DNA of 64,000 nt from Acanthacorydalis orientalis. Its lineage: Eukaryota; Arthropoda; Insecta; Megaloptera; Corydalidae. Positions 48,861 to 60,965 of this stretch are shown here, piece after piece. The notes beneath the pieces were generated by a model. It searched no databases. It had not been told where the DNA came from and worked only from the letters and a program-made list of their open reading frames with translations. Made by a program: the position numbers and the translations under genes. Numbering within the stretch: the first letter of the stretch is position 1; every line of letters starts with the position of its first letter. The DNA lies in the NCBI GenBank assembly GCA_034766995.1, contig CM068323.1:17965016-18029015 (forward strand), in the 5' to 3' direction.

Positions 48861-50280
48861 TGTATTGAACACGTTGTAAATGATAATAACTACATGTAAA
48901 CTAACATTATTATTACTTTGAATGAATATTGAATGTGGGCGTTTATGATCTCTACGTTGACAGGTTTATTTGGTTTTGAATTTCGGACCGATTGTTCAAC
49001 CGTTATGTCGAATATTTTCATTTACTTATAACCGATCCATCATTACAAAAACCGCGTGGTGCAATAACAAAATTTCCGCGAATCAAATAGAATTCATCGT
49101 GTGTCGCTATTGTATACTGATTTCAATAGAGTCGATATTTATTTTAATATACATATTGTATGTACATAAATCTATGTGGTCACATGTATGAGGTCTAATG
49201 AAAACAATTCCAATTTGGTTTCACAGATATTTCAAAAAGTTGAACTGAATTTGTCGTTCTGTTATTGAAAAATATATGTTGTATTTCAATACTGATTTTA
49301 AAACTAGAGAACTAAACAAATGAAAATAAATAAAACAAAAAATATTCTTTTATAGAGAGGATATAAAATTTTACATTGAAATCTATGTATCAATACATGA
49401 AAAAAACATACAAATTTGAAAATTTTATGAAAGGAATTTTTAATAATATTAATTTAATACTTTTTTTTAATCAAACTAATAAAATTAACTAATGTAGTAA
49501 ATTAGAAAATCAGTAATCGGGTTTGGAATACAATCAGGTGTAATATCAATGGTTGAGATTTAAATGTTACTTTAAAAATTTTCCTATACCAAAACTTCTT
49601 ATATGAAAAAATATTTCTCTATTTTTATTACATAGCATATCACTTTTCTTTGTTTGAAAAAATCAACAAGCCTTAATTTAAAGACAGGAGTATATATATT
49701 ATTCAATTAAACGAAAATAGGGTTTACATAAAGTCCATTTTAAATTATAATCTAACAATAAAGTTTAAAGTATACTAACAAAACTTATTTTTAATCTATA
49801 AATACTAACAAGTATTAAATATTTTTTGAAAGAAAAATTTTCATTGTTTAAGATGTTATTGGTTGTATAAAAATAAATTTATCTAAAATATAAAACGATG
49901 AGAAGTTAATAGAAGTACGTTTAATTTTAAATGAGCATACATAAAAACAAATAAAAAAAAATAAAATTAATAAATGAATTTAACAGATAAAATAATCAAT
50001 TTCGTATAGTTATACAATGTACCTGTATAAAGAATATTAAAATTTGAAAAAGAGAAGATAAAATACTGTTATTTTATTTAATAAATCTACCATAGACCTG
50101 GAATAATGCTAGGTGAATGTTTGTTTAAATTAAAAAGTGTGTTACATTAGCGCATGTTCATTTAATAATTAAATAACAATATATCTGAAATTGTATACGG
50201 ATAAACAAAGAGAATAAACAATTATAAATCAATTATAATTGCATTGTAAATCATAAATGAAAATAAATATCAAAGTTTAA

Positions 50281-50680
50281 TTATTCAGAACGTATGCAGG
50301 AAAAACACAACAGCACCTGGTATACAAATGTATGTCTAGTTTTACGTGTACGTCATACAGGTATAAGATTTCATGCAGGACATTGAGATGTGCGGCGTAG
50401 CACAGTACGCCTGTGTACAAAAACGTATAGTGTATATAATAAATCCGAATATACATTCCCTATTATATGTAACTCTCATTATAAAGATCCCTTTTTGGAC
50501 TCTCCATATGAAGGTTTTCAGACAAAAGATGACTGAACATTTGTGAAAAGGGAACGAAACGCCAATTAGCTACAAATATTACAGTAGTACTGTTCATCAA
50601 AGCTTCGTTCTTTGTTATATTCGAGTTCTGAAAGCTGAATCAGATAATGCAGACGGATTTTTATATTTTATTTCGCAGAG
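50281..50680. other. Moderately GC-raised stretch
   Basis: No frame or site supported. Confidence 0.2.
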
Positions 50681-50721
50681 ACTGGTTTGAAATTGATTAA
50701 ACTTTAAAAAATATTTTACAT

Positions 50722-50725
<4 letters not shown>

Positions 50726-50764
<39 letters not shown>
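50726..50764. repeat. (TA)19 microsatellite
   Basis: Pure TA tract. Confidence 0.95.
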
Positions 50765-50769
<5 letters not shown>

Positions 50770-51425
50770 TTTTTTTATTGCAAAACGTGCTTTATTTATT
50801 AATTGATAAATTATATTTTGAACGGATTTAATAATTTTAATTGTAAAAAAATAACATACAATAATTTCATGGTCATAATTTCTTTTAATGAATTACATGT
50901 AGAAAAATAAGATTAATTTATTAATAAAGCGTGGTGAACAATTTAATAAAACACTAAGTCATATAAGAACAATTTGTCAATAAATTATCTGTAAAAGATG
51001 ACAGTCATAAAATACTAAAAATGTCTGAGTTATAGAGTACTCAAGAGTTGTCTACGGAATAAGGATTTCTTATTGACAGAAATAATCATTTAAAGCAAAT
51101 AAAAAATATATAATAAAGTAGCTTTCATCTATATTATCTTTTTGTGAATAAAATGAAAAATTCATTCTATAACGATTGTATTGTTTACTGAAACATATCA
51201 AATATTTTTATTTTTCAAACATATTTTAAAATTATTTAATTAATATAACCATTCCATATAAAGATTTAAAAATATAAGTTTCGAAGAAATGTTATAGAAA
51301 TAATTTAATATCTATAGAATTTTCTTTTAAGTTTATCTTAATTAATTTTGGTGTTGTGTTCAAATTGTATAAAGCATTTATACAATTTAAACCCAAATAA
51401 ACTTTAATACTTTGAGTATATACAT

Positions 51426-51431
<6 letters not shown>

Positions 51432-51472
<41 letters not shown>
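51432..51472. repeat. (AT)20 microsatellite
   Basis: Pure AT tract. Confidence 0.95.
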
Positions 51473-51479
<7 letters not shown>

Positions 51480-52446
51480 TTTTCTCTTAATAATATCAGC
51501 ACCATCTTATATACGAATGATAAATATTAAAATTAATTAAGAAACGTAAAATATACTCGGTAATGAGCTCGCAATGTAGTGAAAAATAATTACACTTGAA
51601 GTTGTAATTTTCGTGATTTGTATAAGCTTTTCGTAATATTTGAAAACAAGTTTTTTTATAAAATAAATAGAAAATCACTATGTTTTTTTATAAATTGAAA
51701 AACATGCAAAATTATTCTTTTGATTATATTTATTTCTCTAAAATAATTCGTTATATATGTAAACTGTTTTATAACATAACATGAATGATATTTTATTACA
51801 AAAAGAAGTGTTCTATTTTTAGAACGTTACTGAAAACAATTTGTCACAATGTTAATTAAAATATTGTCTAGAGTTTCAAAGTAAATTAACTACCTAAACT
51901 ATATAACTATTGAACCAAAATATTTTTAATATTAACTAGATAATAAAAGTCATATGTTTATTATGATTTTGAGCTATGTTTATGAACAAGAAATTTATTT
52001 TTTAATTAATATTACACTGAATTATATTTCTTAAATTAATATTTCCTGAATGCATACATTTGTAAATATCATAATTTAATTCAAGTATGACTAATCAACA
52101 ATATATAATACAGTCTTTTTCGATCACTTTTAATATTCTGTAGAAATGATTATTAAAAATCTATTCTGTAAAGAAACCAAACTAAAATAAAGAGAGTCGG
52201 AATAATCAATTGTCATATAAAATTTTTGTTTGTAATACGAAAAAAGATGAAAACAATATTGAAAGGAAAACGCCAAAAATTAAACACAATTATTTTATAT
52301 AATATAACAGAATAGACACTAAAATATTGTTATTATCAACAACACGAAAAAAAAACATAATCGCTTTAAGTCTACATTGTGTACATCGATTATTAATTTT
52401 TTATCTTTATTCACAAAAAATGTCACATTAAACGTATATTCTGAAT

Positions 52447-52496
<50 letters not shown>

Positions 52497-52500
52497 CATA
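52447..52500. repeat. (TA)n microsatellite with TACA edges
   Basis: TA tract flanked by TACA units. Confidence 0.9.
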
Positions 52501-53200
52501 AATATGTGTCTGTGTGTTGTATGCTCACAATAACGAATTTAATATCAAAAGTATTAAAAGTTTTTCTCTGAAAAAAAAAACGATATTTAAACGATGCTTT
52601 AATATGCAACGTCAACAACGTCTTTAAGGCTCATTTAGAAAAAAATAATTATGGTCGGTATCATGTTCTGATAATCCTCCTTAATTAAACTTTGTAATAT
52701 AAATCCCGACGAAATTAATTTAAATTGTAATCTTCGTTAGGTTCGCTGCTATCGTTACAAAAAAAAATCTGAAATTTAATTGACAGGACATATGGATTTC
52801 CGTTTCCAATTAAACTTCTATTAATTCTAATTACTATCATATATCTATTTATATATAAACTTTTATAATAACATCAAAATATAATGGTTTATTTAGATAT
52901 TATTCATACAAAATTAACTACAAAAATCGTTAAATTTGTACTGTATTACAATAAGTAATAAATGTTTATTCAAATTAATGATAATATGAGTCTACTATAT
53001 ATTTCTGTTAATAGACTCTGACCGTGCCAATATTGTATCCAGCACACTATTATGGCTCCAGTGTAAAATAAACAAGTTGATTTTTATACAAACAAAGAAT
53101 AACCAGATACTGTTATATTTATAATTTTATTTGAAATAGTAGTTTAGATTTTTCTTTTTTTAAACTCCTAATGAATCATTATGCGTAATAAATAATTTTA

Positions 53201-53730
53201 TTCCGAAAATGTGTATAGACAAGAACAGAAGGCAACACATACGGATGATAGAGGTACATAATCTATTCATAACGCATGTAGGTGTCAGTATTATTTCTAA
53301 CCGTTCAATGAGGTGCATAGTTAGTTGTCAGTGAATCCTTTTCGAATGGCAGAGACGCCAGCTGCATTTAGAATATCCCAAGGAACGTACGGAATGCGTT
53401 AAATAGTTGTGAAACGCTTCAGAATGTTTAACACTCAATCTCGCGACTTTTCATTCAACGCATCCACAATAGGAATGTTTTGTAAGGTGCATTTTCAATA
53501 TGTGGGCTCTGCTCGAAAATGACGGATATGTATGCATGAACATATTTATGTATTGTGTATGCGAAATGTATTTATACAGAGGATCACAAAATATTTCACA
53601 TATGTATGATAATTATACCAGAGATTGGTTCTCTGAGCACTGAAGGGTCGAAGCATTTCCGTGGACTGGTTCTATTAACAGAGCATCTAATTGATTCAAA
53701 GAACAAACAGTCACTCTTAGTAAGAATTTC
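53201..53730. other. GC-raised stretch
   Basis: Holds the 18-residue frame at 53346; otherwise no supported feature. Confidence 0.25.
53346..53402 (+). CDS. Small ORF (18 residues) in island
   Basis: Seen: ATGGC start, peptide MAETPAAFRISQGTYGMR, stop TAA, within the GC-raised stretch 53200-53720. No similarity recognised. Probably chance or an upstream ORF. Confidence 0.1.
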   Translation: MAETPAAFRISQGTYGMR

Positions 53731-54650
53731 ATAGATCTACATTTGATATTTTGACATTCCAGCTATTCATAAGCAATAATTGTATATTTCAGAATATAAA
53801 ATGTGTCTACGAAGGTAATATTTATACAGGTATAAAATATTTTATTAAATACCTTCATGATTTGGAAATTTTATAACAAAAAAGTATATTGAATCACTTG
53901 AAAATGTATTTCTAATTAAAAATTTCATAGAATCTTAAATAAAAACTATTCTTTTTTATAAATTGTTTCCTTCTTGTTTATCTAAATTAATTAGTTGTTT
54001 TCACTATAAACATGTTTTAAATATGCAGGTATAGCTTCCTGTTTTTTTCTTTCTCAAACTAATTAACACTCTAATCTTTTTCAAAAAATAGATTTAAATA
54101 AATAACTAAATTATCTGTAAATTATAATTTTAAAACAATAAAATAGATAATCAGTTATGAGAATGTTAGTGCTTTTTTGATATAAATTACTTAAAAGTAA
54201 TTGATTTACTTGATTTAAAAATTAATTGGAACAAAGTGAATACGTTAAAAAAAAAAAAACAAATTAAAATATTATAAAACCTAACATACTTTTTTCTGTT
54301 TTAATATTTGTACAAGAGAACAATGTATTAATTAATTTTAATATTCGATTTCCAACAGAAAACTCACTAATAATGAACAGTTTTAAAAAAATAACACTTG
54401 AAAAAATAATCTAATAAAACCACTTATATTAATGAGTTAATAATGAAAGCCATATACAGTAAAAGACTAAGAAAAGCTATAAGATCTATTCTCTTTAATA
54501 AATCTTTCATACAAATATTTTCCGATCGTTCTGTATTTACTGTTTGTATATCTCTGTGTTTGCGCTTGTGTGCATGTATAAGTGTGCGTGCTTAAGCGTC
54601 TGGAATTTCACTTCGCTGCTAATGTATGAATTCTGCTTCACCCTTTTAAG

Positions 54651-54737
54651 AATAGATGTCGAGGTCTTAGTTACCCTGCTTCGTTACAGTTACGTGAAAT
54701 ATATTGTTCGGAGCTTGGTCGGAATGCATGAATCAAG
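54651..54737 (+). CDS. Candidate internal exon with strong splice sites
   Basis: Seen: a pyrimidine-rich acceptor (ttctgcttcacccttttaag) and a donor matching consensus (CAAG/gtaagt) enclose 87 bases. One frame is open throughout (1 base + 28 codons + 2 bases), giving IDVEVLVTLLRYSYVKYI followed by VRSLVGMHES. The other two frames contain stops. The peptide is hydrophobic with scattered charges, like a buried or membrane-associated helix. I recognise no family, and its phase does not join directly to the phase-0 end of the PTB exon at 34652. It could be an exon of that gene, part of another transcript, or chance. Confidence 0.35.
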
Positions 54738-55410
54738 GTAAGTTTACAACGAGAATATATTAAGGGTTTGTGATTGCTCCTATAGACAAAAGGTGGTATT
54801 TAATGTTACAATGGATTAGAAATGAGCCAAGTAATAAATAATCTATAATTCGTGTCGATGAAATATTCTATCACGATAGATATGTTGTGAAGTTAAATAT
54901 CATCAGATAGAAAATATATTTACTGTTTAAAATTGAAATGATTAATTGTATCATATAATATTTCTTTTTAGACATATATATTCACTATAAATTTGAGTTT
55001 AAAAGTATAAGTTATGCCTAAAAATATAAATTTGAACCACGATTCAACTATAGGGACAGTTTTAAGGATGAACAAAAACTGTTTTTTTTTTTATATTAAA
55101 TTCTTTCTAAGTTGCATTTTCTTAAATAATTTAAATCGGTAAATTAAAATTACAAATTTTCATATATTTCTTTTTATTTTAAGTCTCATTCTTTCAAATC
55201 TAATGCTTTTGTTATATAAAGTATTACAAAGAAAAATGATAAATTCTAAAAAATAATAACAAATACTATCATCCAACAACACATCAATTTTTTTTAAAAA
55301 CAACATTCGTTACAAATTAATTTCAAGTGTGTAATTTGAAAAATTGTTTTCAATTAAAGTGAAATTCCAGTAGTAATAAAATTCTCAATTAATTTACAAT
55401 TCTATTAAAA

Positions 55411-55422
55411 TATGTATGTATA

Positions 55423-55459
<37 letters not shown>

Positions 55460-55470
55460 GTATGCATGTA
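55411..55470. repeat. Interrupted TA/TG microsatellite
   Basis: TATG and TA units. Confidence 0.85.
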
Positions 55471-55490
55471 TAAATGTGTTTATAGATACA

Positions 55491-55810
55491 CAATAGTGCA
55501 GTGTGTTAGCGTTGTCTACAGAGAGATCCGAATACTATATGGCCGTGTAGTTACAATAAACTTATTATTACTTTAACGCCGCTACTCGTATTACTGGCAG
55601 AAAGAAAGAGTGAGCTGCCTGAAGGCAAAGTCAATAGGGGTCACTTAATTCTTTAATGGCGTTCAAATAATATCTGGACGCTAATCCAAAACACAAGAAC
55701 CGCTCATCAAGAAAGCGATTCCGCTCGTTACACACTGCCTCTTCATGGATCTTTTACAATTATTGTCGAACGTAAGAGAATGCCAAGGACAACTTCATTC
55801 CAAGATCACA
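55491..55810. other. GC-raised stretch
   Basis: Contains cgccgctactcg near 55578; no open frame or splice pair supported on either strand. Confidence 0.25.
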
Positions 55811-55825
55811 GTTTGATTCGTACTC

Positions 55826-55828
<3 letters not shown>

Positions 55829-55892
<64 letters not shown>
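55829..55892. repeat. (TA)32 microsatellite
   Basis: Pure TA tract. Confidence 0.95.
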
Positions 55893-55896
<4 letters not shown>

Positions 55897-58610
55897 AATA
55901 TATTTATAAGTCTACTCTTGGGATTAAGTGGACTGAGTCTGTACTAGAATCATTTCGATAAAAGTAGTTCAAGTGGTATTAGTCATCAAAGAGAACAGTA
56001 AGCAACTAGTAACGAAGATATTATTCCTTGAGTTACTTTTACTTTTATTTTACATGCTACACTTTGAAATATTTAGTTCATTTACATTGTTTGTGATACA
56101 TGCACGAAAGTTATATTTATTCAACAGTTATAAAATGTATATGTATATAATTATTATATTTATCATTATTTTTACTGAAGATCATATCAGTTATTTTAAA
56201 ATTTCACAAATTTAGAATAATGAAAACCAATAAAACTAACACATACACAAAATAAATTGATAAATTGTAACCGGATTTAACAAAAAAAAAAATGATTTTT
56301 ATTATCTTCTTTTGTAATGTAAATTCGTTTTTAACGATTTTTTCTATTGAATTTTTAAATATCAATATAAAATTATTAATATAAAAGTGCATAACTAATA
56401 TAAAAAAGTGTACTTTAATGATCATTTATTTCGGTCGTATTTTCAAAGACAACTTTTTAAAATTATAATGTGATAATTTCTTACATTAGACCTATATAAC
56501 TAGAACGAAAATTTCATATCATTAATTTTAGAATTCTTTAAATTCGTACTAACTTTAAAAGAAAATATTATTATTATTATTAATGAAATTATAAATGCAT
56601 ATATTCGTGTATATTTATTAATTTATCATTCATAAATATTAATTCAACGTCTGATAGTTATATAAACGTTGCCATCTCCAATATACTAAACAATTTGTAA
56701 ATGGAGGTAAATTGTCAAATAATTCTGCTAGTGACATCTACTAATTGTTTCGTTTTAAAACGATTCGAGACATACTTCAACCTTTGTTGTATATTTTGGT
56801 CATATTACGATGTTAGTCATTACCAATTCCTCCATTAAACTTCTACTTTATAGTAGGATTAAAACTTACAGATACCCTGTTCTATACATACACACACTCA
56901 CACTTGTACCCGTGCACCATTCTACATACCCGTACAGAAATCATATTCTCTCGAGGAAACTAACTCGTATGTTAATGAATACTAACTTTAATAAGACCGC
57001 CTACAGCGCAATTTAAATGAGACTGACATAATAATGTTCACATCTAATAATTACTGAAAATACATTCCACTTTATCTTACGAACACGTGGAATTATGATT
57101 TATACCATGAAAAGTAGTTCTTCCTGCGAACAAGTCTTTTATTTTCTGTCTAATTCAATCAATAAAATTAAAAAGCTAGTCTCGAGCGAGAATTATAGTC
57201 GCGTGCAGACGAAACATTTCGAATTTAATCGGAATAATCAGAGATCCGTTTTTGAAATTAAATTCCGATATCCGCATTTTAACACGGAATCGAGATTATT
57301 ATAATGAATAGTCTGACTAGTGGTGGTTTTTTTTCTTTTTTTTTATATCGATGCAGATAACTGTATAGTTTATAAACTGATTCGAGAACGTTCTCCTTTT
57401 CTCTATGTTAAACAGGATAAATGTATGATAAAATTTTATCTGGACGTACATGTTGTGTCGTTATCTCATCACAATATGAACTGAGATTTACTTTCTTATT
57501 CAAACGTCAAGCATAAATATATTTTATTATACTCCCCAAGGTGTTAATCCACAACATTATAATTTATTCCCGTTTGAAACTGCATATGTATTTCATTGTT
57601 ATATTTTATACATATTAAAATAAAATAAAAGTTTATTCTCAGTAGATCCAATTCTAACTGTACAAGTTTACCATATTTAAATTATATCCATATTTTTAAA
57701 TTTCAACGAATCTTTCATTAAAACATTTATGTGCCAAAACATTTTAAAACTAATTAAATATTCAAACCATTAAATATGAAAAATTGTTGACTTTTTCTGA
57801 CTTATTTATGATAAGTATTTGTTTAGGAATGTTAAAATATTTAATATAAAGAAATCTATGTTCCTTTATTTCTCATTTTCAGCAGTTTCTCAATACATAT
57901 TCATTTGCCTCGATTGGAATCACCAAATTTCTAGATTTCGACTTATGTTTTATAGAAAGAAATTCTTCGAAGACTATTTAAAAACCCCATTTTATTTTTT
58001 ATACGACTAAATATATAAATTTAATATAAATTCTGAAAATTAAACCTGTAAAATATATGTACATGCTCCTTTAATAACCTTATCGATTTAAATTTGTCTC
58101 GGTTTGATTAATTTAATGAACATTTTTTTGTTAAAAACGTTATTAAAGAAATATAGGTACATATACTATTTTTTATTTAATTTTTATGAAAATTTTAATA
58201 TTTGTTTTACAATGTTTTCATCCTCACATCCCCAAGGTACAAAAAAAATCTCAAAACAAAACTATCAGATTTTTCTATACATTGTCATTCTGAGGATACT
58301 GGCATCATCATCTTAATGCACTTAAGCAACAATCAAAAATAAGTAATAATCCGTTATTGAAAATGTCTGATCTAGAAAAAATGTTTGTGGAGTAACGAAA
58401 GAATACATTTGTGAAAGAAAAATAATATTTATTATTAATGGATGAAGTGTCAACTATGCTTAATTTTTATTGAAGATTTAATTGAATTTGCACAAAATTT
58501 AAATAGATTAAGTCTATTTATAACCGAGTGAAAATATTTATTATTAATAAAACAAAAATGAAAGTTTGTTTTAAATGAATCGATATTTCTTGCGATTTTA
58601 AATAATTTAC
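55893..58610. other. AT-rich non-coding stretch
   Basis: Open frames here are low-complexity in AT-rich DNA; only the small GC rise near 57060-57310 stands out. Confidence 0.45.
57060..57310. other. GC-raised stretch with open frame
   Basis: + frame of 69 codons (57095-57304) with no splice pair; CACGTG near 57085. Not supported as a gene. Confidence 0.25.
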
Positions 58611-58770
58611 CACTCACCTACGTATTTACATTAGAAAAAAATCACAGGTTGATGAATTCATACGTACTCTAGTAGAGAAAATGTATTGAAACCCGTTAGA
58701 CATAACATCACGGACAAATAGCTTATCATCGAATCGCCATTGCATTCTAACAAATCTTTTAAAAAACGTC

Positions 58771-58842
58771 ATGGCTACCGACGTAACAGGAGGGGGAAAC
58801 AGAGATACGGCCTCCTCACACACAGACACTGCAGAGACGTAG
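58771..58842 (+). CDS. Small ORF (23 residues), possible upstream ORF
   Basis: Seen: gtcATGGC start, peptide beginning MATDVTGGGNRDTASSHTD, stop TAG. It is hydrophilic and lies about 0.95 kb upstream of the putative gene start at 59721, inside the putative promoter/leader region. It might be a leader ORF if transcription starts upstream of it. On the opposite strand the same stretch is also open. Confidence 0.15.
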   Translation: MATDVTGGGNRDTASSHTDTAET

Positions 58843-59032
58843 AAAATATATATGTATATAAATATGACAGACGACAAGTACTGTACAGGGTGCTGTTGAC
58901 GCAACGAGTCCAGTACTGTTTACATTCCAGTAAGTGGCAACAGCAGCGAAAAGCATTGAAAAACTTCACGAAGATCTCTTAAAATACGCGTAGAGCTGGT
59001 TGCTGCTGCCATTTCAAACGTCACTGCTAGCA

Positions 59033-59080
59033 ATGGCAACTCAAAGCGCTGACAGCAATATACTATACGGCATTCCATAG
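59033..59080 (+). CDS. Small ORF (15 residues), possible upstream ORF
   Basis: Seen: agcaATGGC start, peptide MATQSADSNILYGIP, stop TAG. Second small ATGGC-initiated frame in the stretch before 59721. Function unproven. Confidence 0.12.
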   Translation: MATQSADSNILYGIP

Positions 59081-59566
59081 AAGCCGGTGTTGGCTTGATG
59101 TTAATACACGTTTGGCGCGGGGACGGGAGGAACAAACACAGACTGGGGCTCCTGACCCGCTCACTGAGACCGTCTATTCAACATATACACATAACAGTGT
59201 GAGACCTGGGTCTGAGCCATGTGGAAGTCAATTTTGTTCGCGGATACATCGAGCACAAATATTACTCGGGGTCATTCAGTACACGTGCCTTTTAAAAACT
59301 AATATATTTTTGAAATAAACGAATATTAGTAAATAAAAAAGAGTCGTACATGTACGTGTTTTCATATTCGAAAAGATTATTACAGTATATTATTTGCGTA
59401 CGGTTTTCATTCATATTTCTCAATCGATCGATAATAAATCATGCAGAATGATCATCGTTTGATTCGATCGACGTAGATAAATAGTATAGAGAATGATTTC
59501 TCATGCAAAACATACGATTCGAATGTAATTAGCATAATAAGAGATGTAGTTCTTGTGCAGTGTTAT

Positions 59567-59627
59567 CTCAATATTGAGTGATGTGGGTTTGTATCAATAT
59601 TGACCAGTGGATAGTGATAAATATTGA
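59567..59627. promoter_or_regulatory. Three spaced ATATTGA elements upstream of the gene start
   Basis: Seen: CTCAATATTGAG (59567-59578, a perfect 12-base palindrome), ATCAATATTGA (59593-59603) and AATATTGA (59620-59627), spaced about 25 bases apart, 95-155 bases before the ATG. ATCAATA is the known core bound by Onecut/HNF6-type factors. The array could be a cluster of sites in the leader or core promoter; binding is inference. Confidence 0.35.
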
Positions 59628-59671
59628 ACGATTATTGTTTTTTATTGAACACGCTAACAAAAAGTGTAACA

Positions 59672-59708
59672 GTGTGTGTGTGTGTGTATACATATGTATA
59701 TATTATAT
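59672..59708. repeat. (GT)8 followed by mixed TA
   Basis: GT run, then short TA stretches, ending 12 bases before the ATG at 59721. Confidence 0.8.
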
Positions 59709-59720
59709 GTTTGAACCATC

Positions 59721-59894
59721 ATGGGACGCCTGAGTAAAGCGTCCGCAAGCACTGCTAGGCCAATCTTCAGGGTGCAATATCGTAAACTTGTTGATGATTA
59801 TAGTTCAAGTTGTGAAACACTTAAATTTATGCCACCGTTGCCAGATTATTTATCGTATGCATGTTGCCAGTGTGGACACAAACAAAAGTTACAG
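59721..59894 (+). CDS. Putative first coding exon of an unrecognised gene
   Basis: Seen: ATG in a favourable context (accatcATGGG) opens a frame of 58 codons that ends in phase 0 at ACAG/gtatga, a good donor; an in-frame TGA follows within the intron. The peptide starts MGRLSKASASTARPIFRVQY, is basic in its first third, has an acidic/serine stretch (DDYSSSCE), then MPPLPDYLSY and a Cys cluster ACCQCGHKQKLQ at residues 47-58. There is no signal peptide or membrane segment. Codon use and composition differ sharply from the AT-rich flanks. The CxxC-like cluster could belong to a metal-binding or palmitoylated region continued in the next exon, but I do not recognise the family. About 1.1 kb of GC-raised sequence upstream supports a promoter and leader. 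Alternatively it could be a chance frame in a conserved island. Confidence 0.55.
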
Positions 59895-60894
59895 GTATGA
59901 GCATATACTGTTATGAATAGATACACCGTATACTAAAATTTAATTGTTAATAACGTTTTTATGTGATTATAAAGGGTCATAACGAATTAAAAAAATCGTA
60001 TAATTAAATTGTATGCAAGTTTAAAACTGGTTTGCAAAAAATAGAAACATTCCTAATTGAAATTTATATTTACTAATTATTCAAACATGAATCCTCAAGT
60101 TTGTATACGTTAACAAGTAAGGAATGAAAATTATACCACAAACTAAAAATTGATTAAAATTCAATCAGTCCTGTAGACGATCTGAATTTTATATTAAAAT
60201 CGACCAAAAAAAATGGTATATTATAATTAATAAATGTTCTATCTTTATAAATTCGTATTAATATTTGCTTCGGTTCCTTCTACAATAACTCATTTTCTCC
60301 ATATTATTATTTCAATTTTCAGATTTAATTTACTATCTTTCATAAATATATGCAATTAATTTAAATATACCAATATGCAGATCTAGCTGCTAGACACATA
60401 AAACTTTATTATCATCTCGAACATAAATTCCATAAATTTATATCGCGAATGTTCAGTGGAAAAAAAGTAAATAACAGCCGTACAAAACTATAAATACAAT
60501 AGCTAACCGTTTATTTAAACAGTCGATTGTGCATCTCTATTCAGTCTTAACACAATTTAATACATTCGTCGGGTGACAGACGTCCGCACACACGTCTGCC
60601 GAAGAGCTGAAAGATAACTTCTTGAATTTTATAGATTTTACGGTCATTTCAGTTCATGACATCCATTCACATAAAAGAGTATCAAAATCAAATTAAACGT
60701 CTACTCGGAATTTATTAACTTGTTCGTTTTTATTCAATTGCGTCGCTACGAAAACACTAGTTTAACAACATTTTAACTTTTGTATTTAAAAAAGTTACAT
60801 TGCACAATATGTATAGTTGAAAGTCTAACGATGAATTGACCAAAAAATAAATAAATAATATACATCTATGCGGAAATTATCAATCTATTTTTAT

Positions 60895-60898
<4 letters not shown>

Positions 60899-60963
<65 letters not shown>
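60899..60963. repeat. (AT)32 microsatellite
   Basis: Pure AT tract, about 1 kb into the putative first intron after 59894. Confidence 0.95.

Positions 60964-60965
<2 letters not shown>

Larger units (their letters stand above)
48861..53200. other. AT-rich non-coding stretch
   Basis: Apart from the moderate GC rise at 50281-50680, only TA tracts at 50726, 51432 and 52447 are identified. Confidence 0.5.
58611..59720 (+). promoter_or_regulatory. Putative promoter and 5' leader of the gene starting at 59721
   Basis: Seen: a GC-raised stretch with frequent CpG from about 58620 to 59330, then a less GC-rich part with short palindromes (59567-59578, 59594-59603), a GT run at 59672-59688 and the ATG at 59721. 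It contains small ATG-initiated frames at 58771 and 59033. On the minus strand, CGTAG/gtgagt at 58618/58617 is a good donor whose upstream side is closed in all frames, which would suit a non-coding first exon going the other way. Inference: a promoter, perhaps divergent. No TATA box or initiator can be fixed from sequence alone. Confidence 0.4.

Noticed and set aside
58626..58904. Minus-strand frame reading ...FFKRFVRMQWRFDD...
   Set aside because: A usable acceptor and GTACGT donor exist, but no family is recognised and the + strand better explains the region as a promoter/leader.
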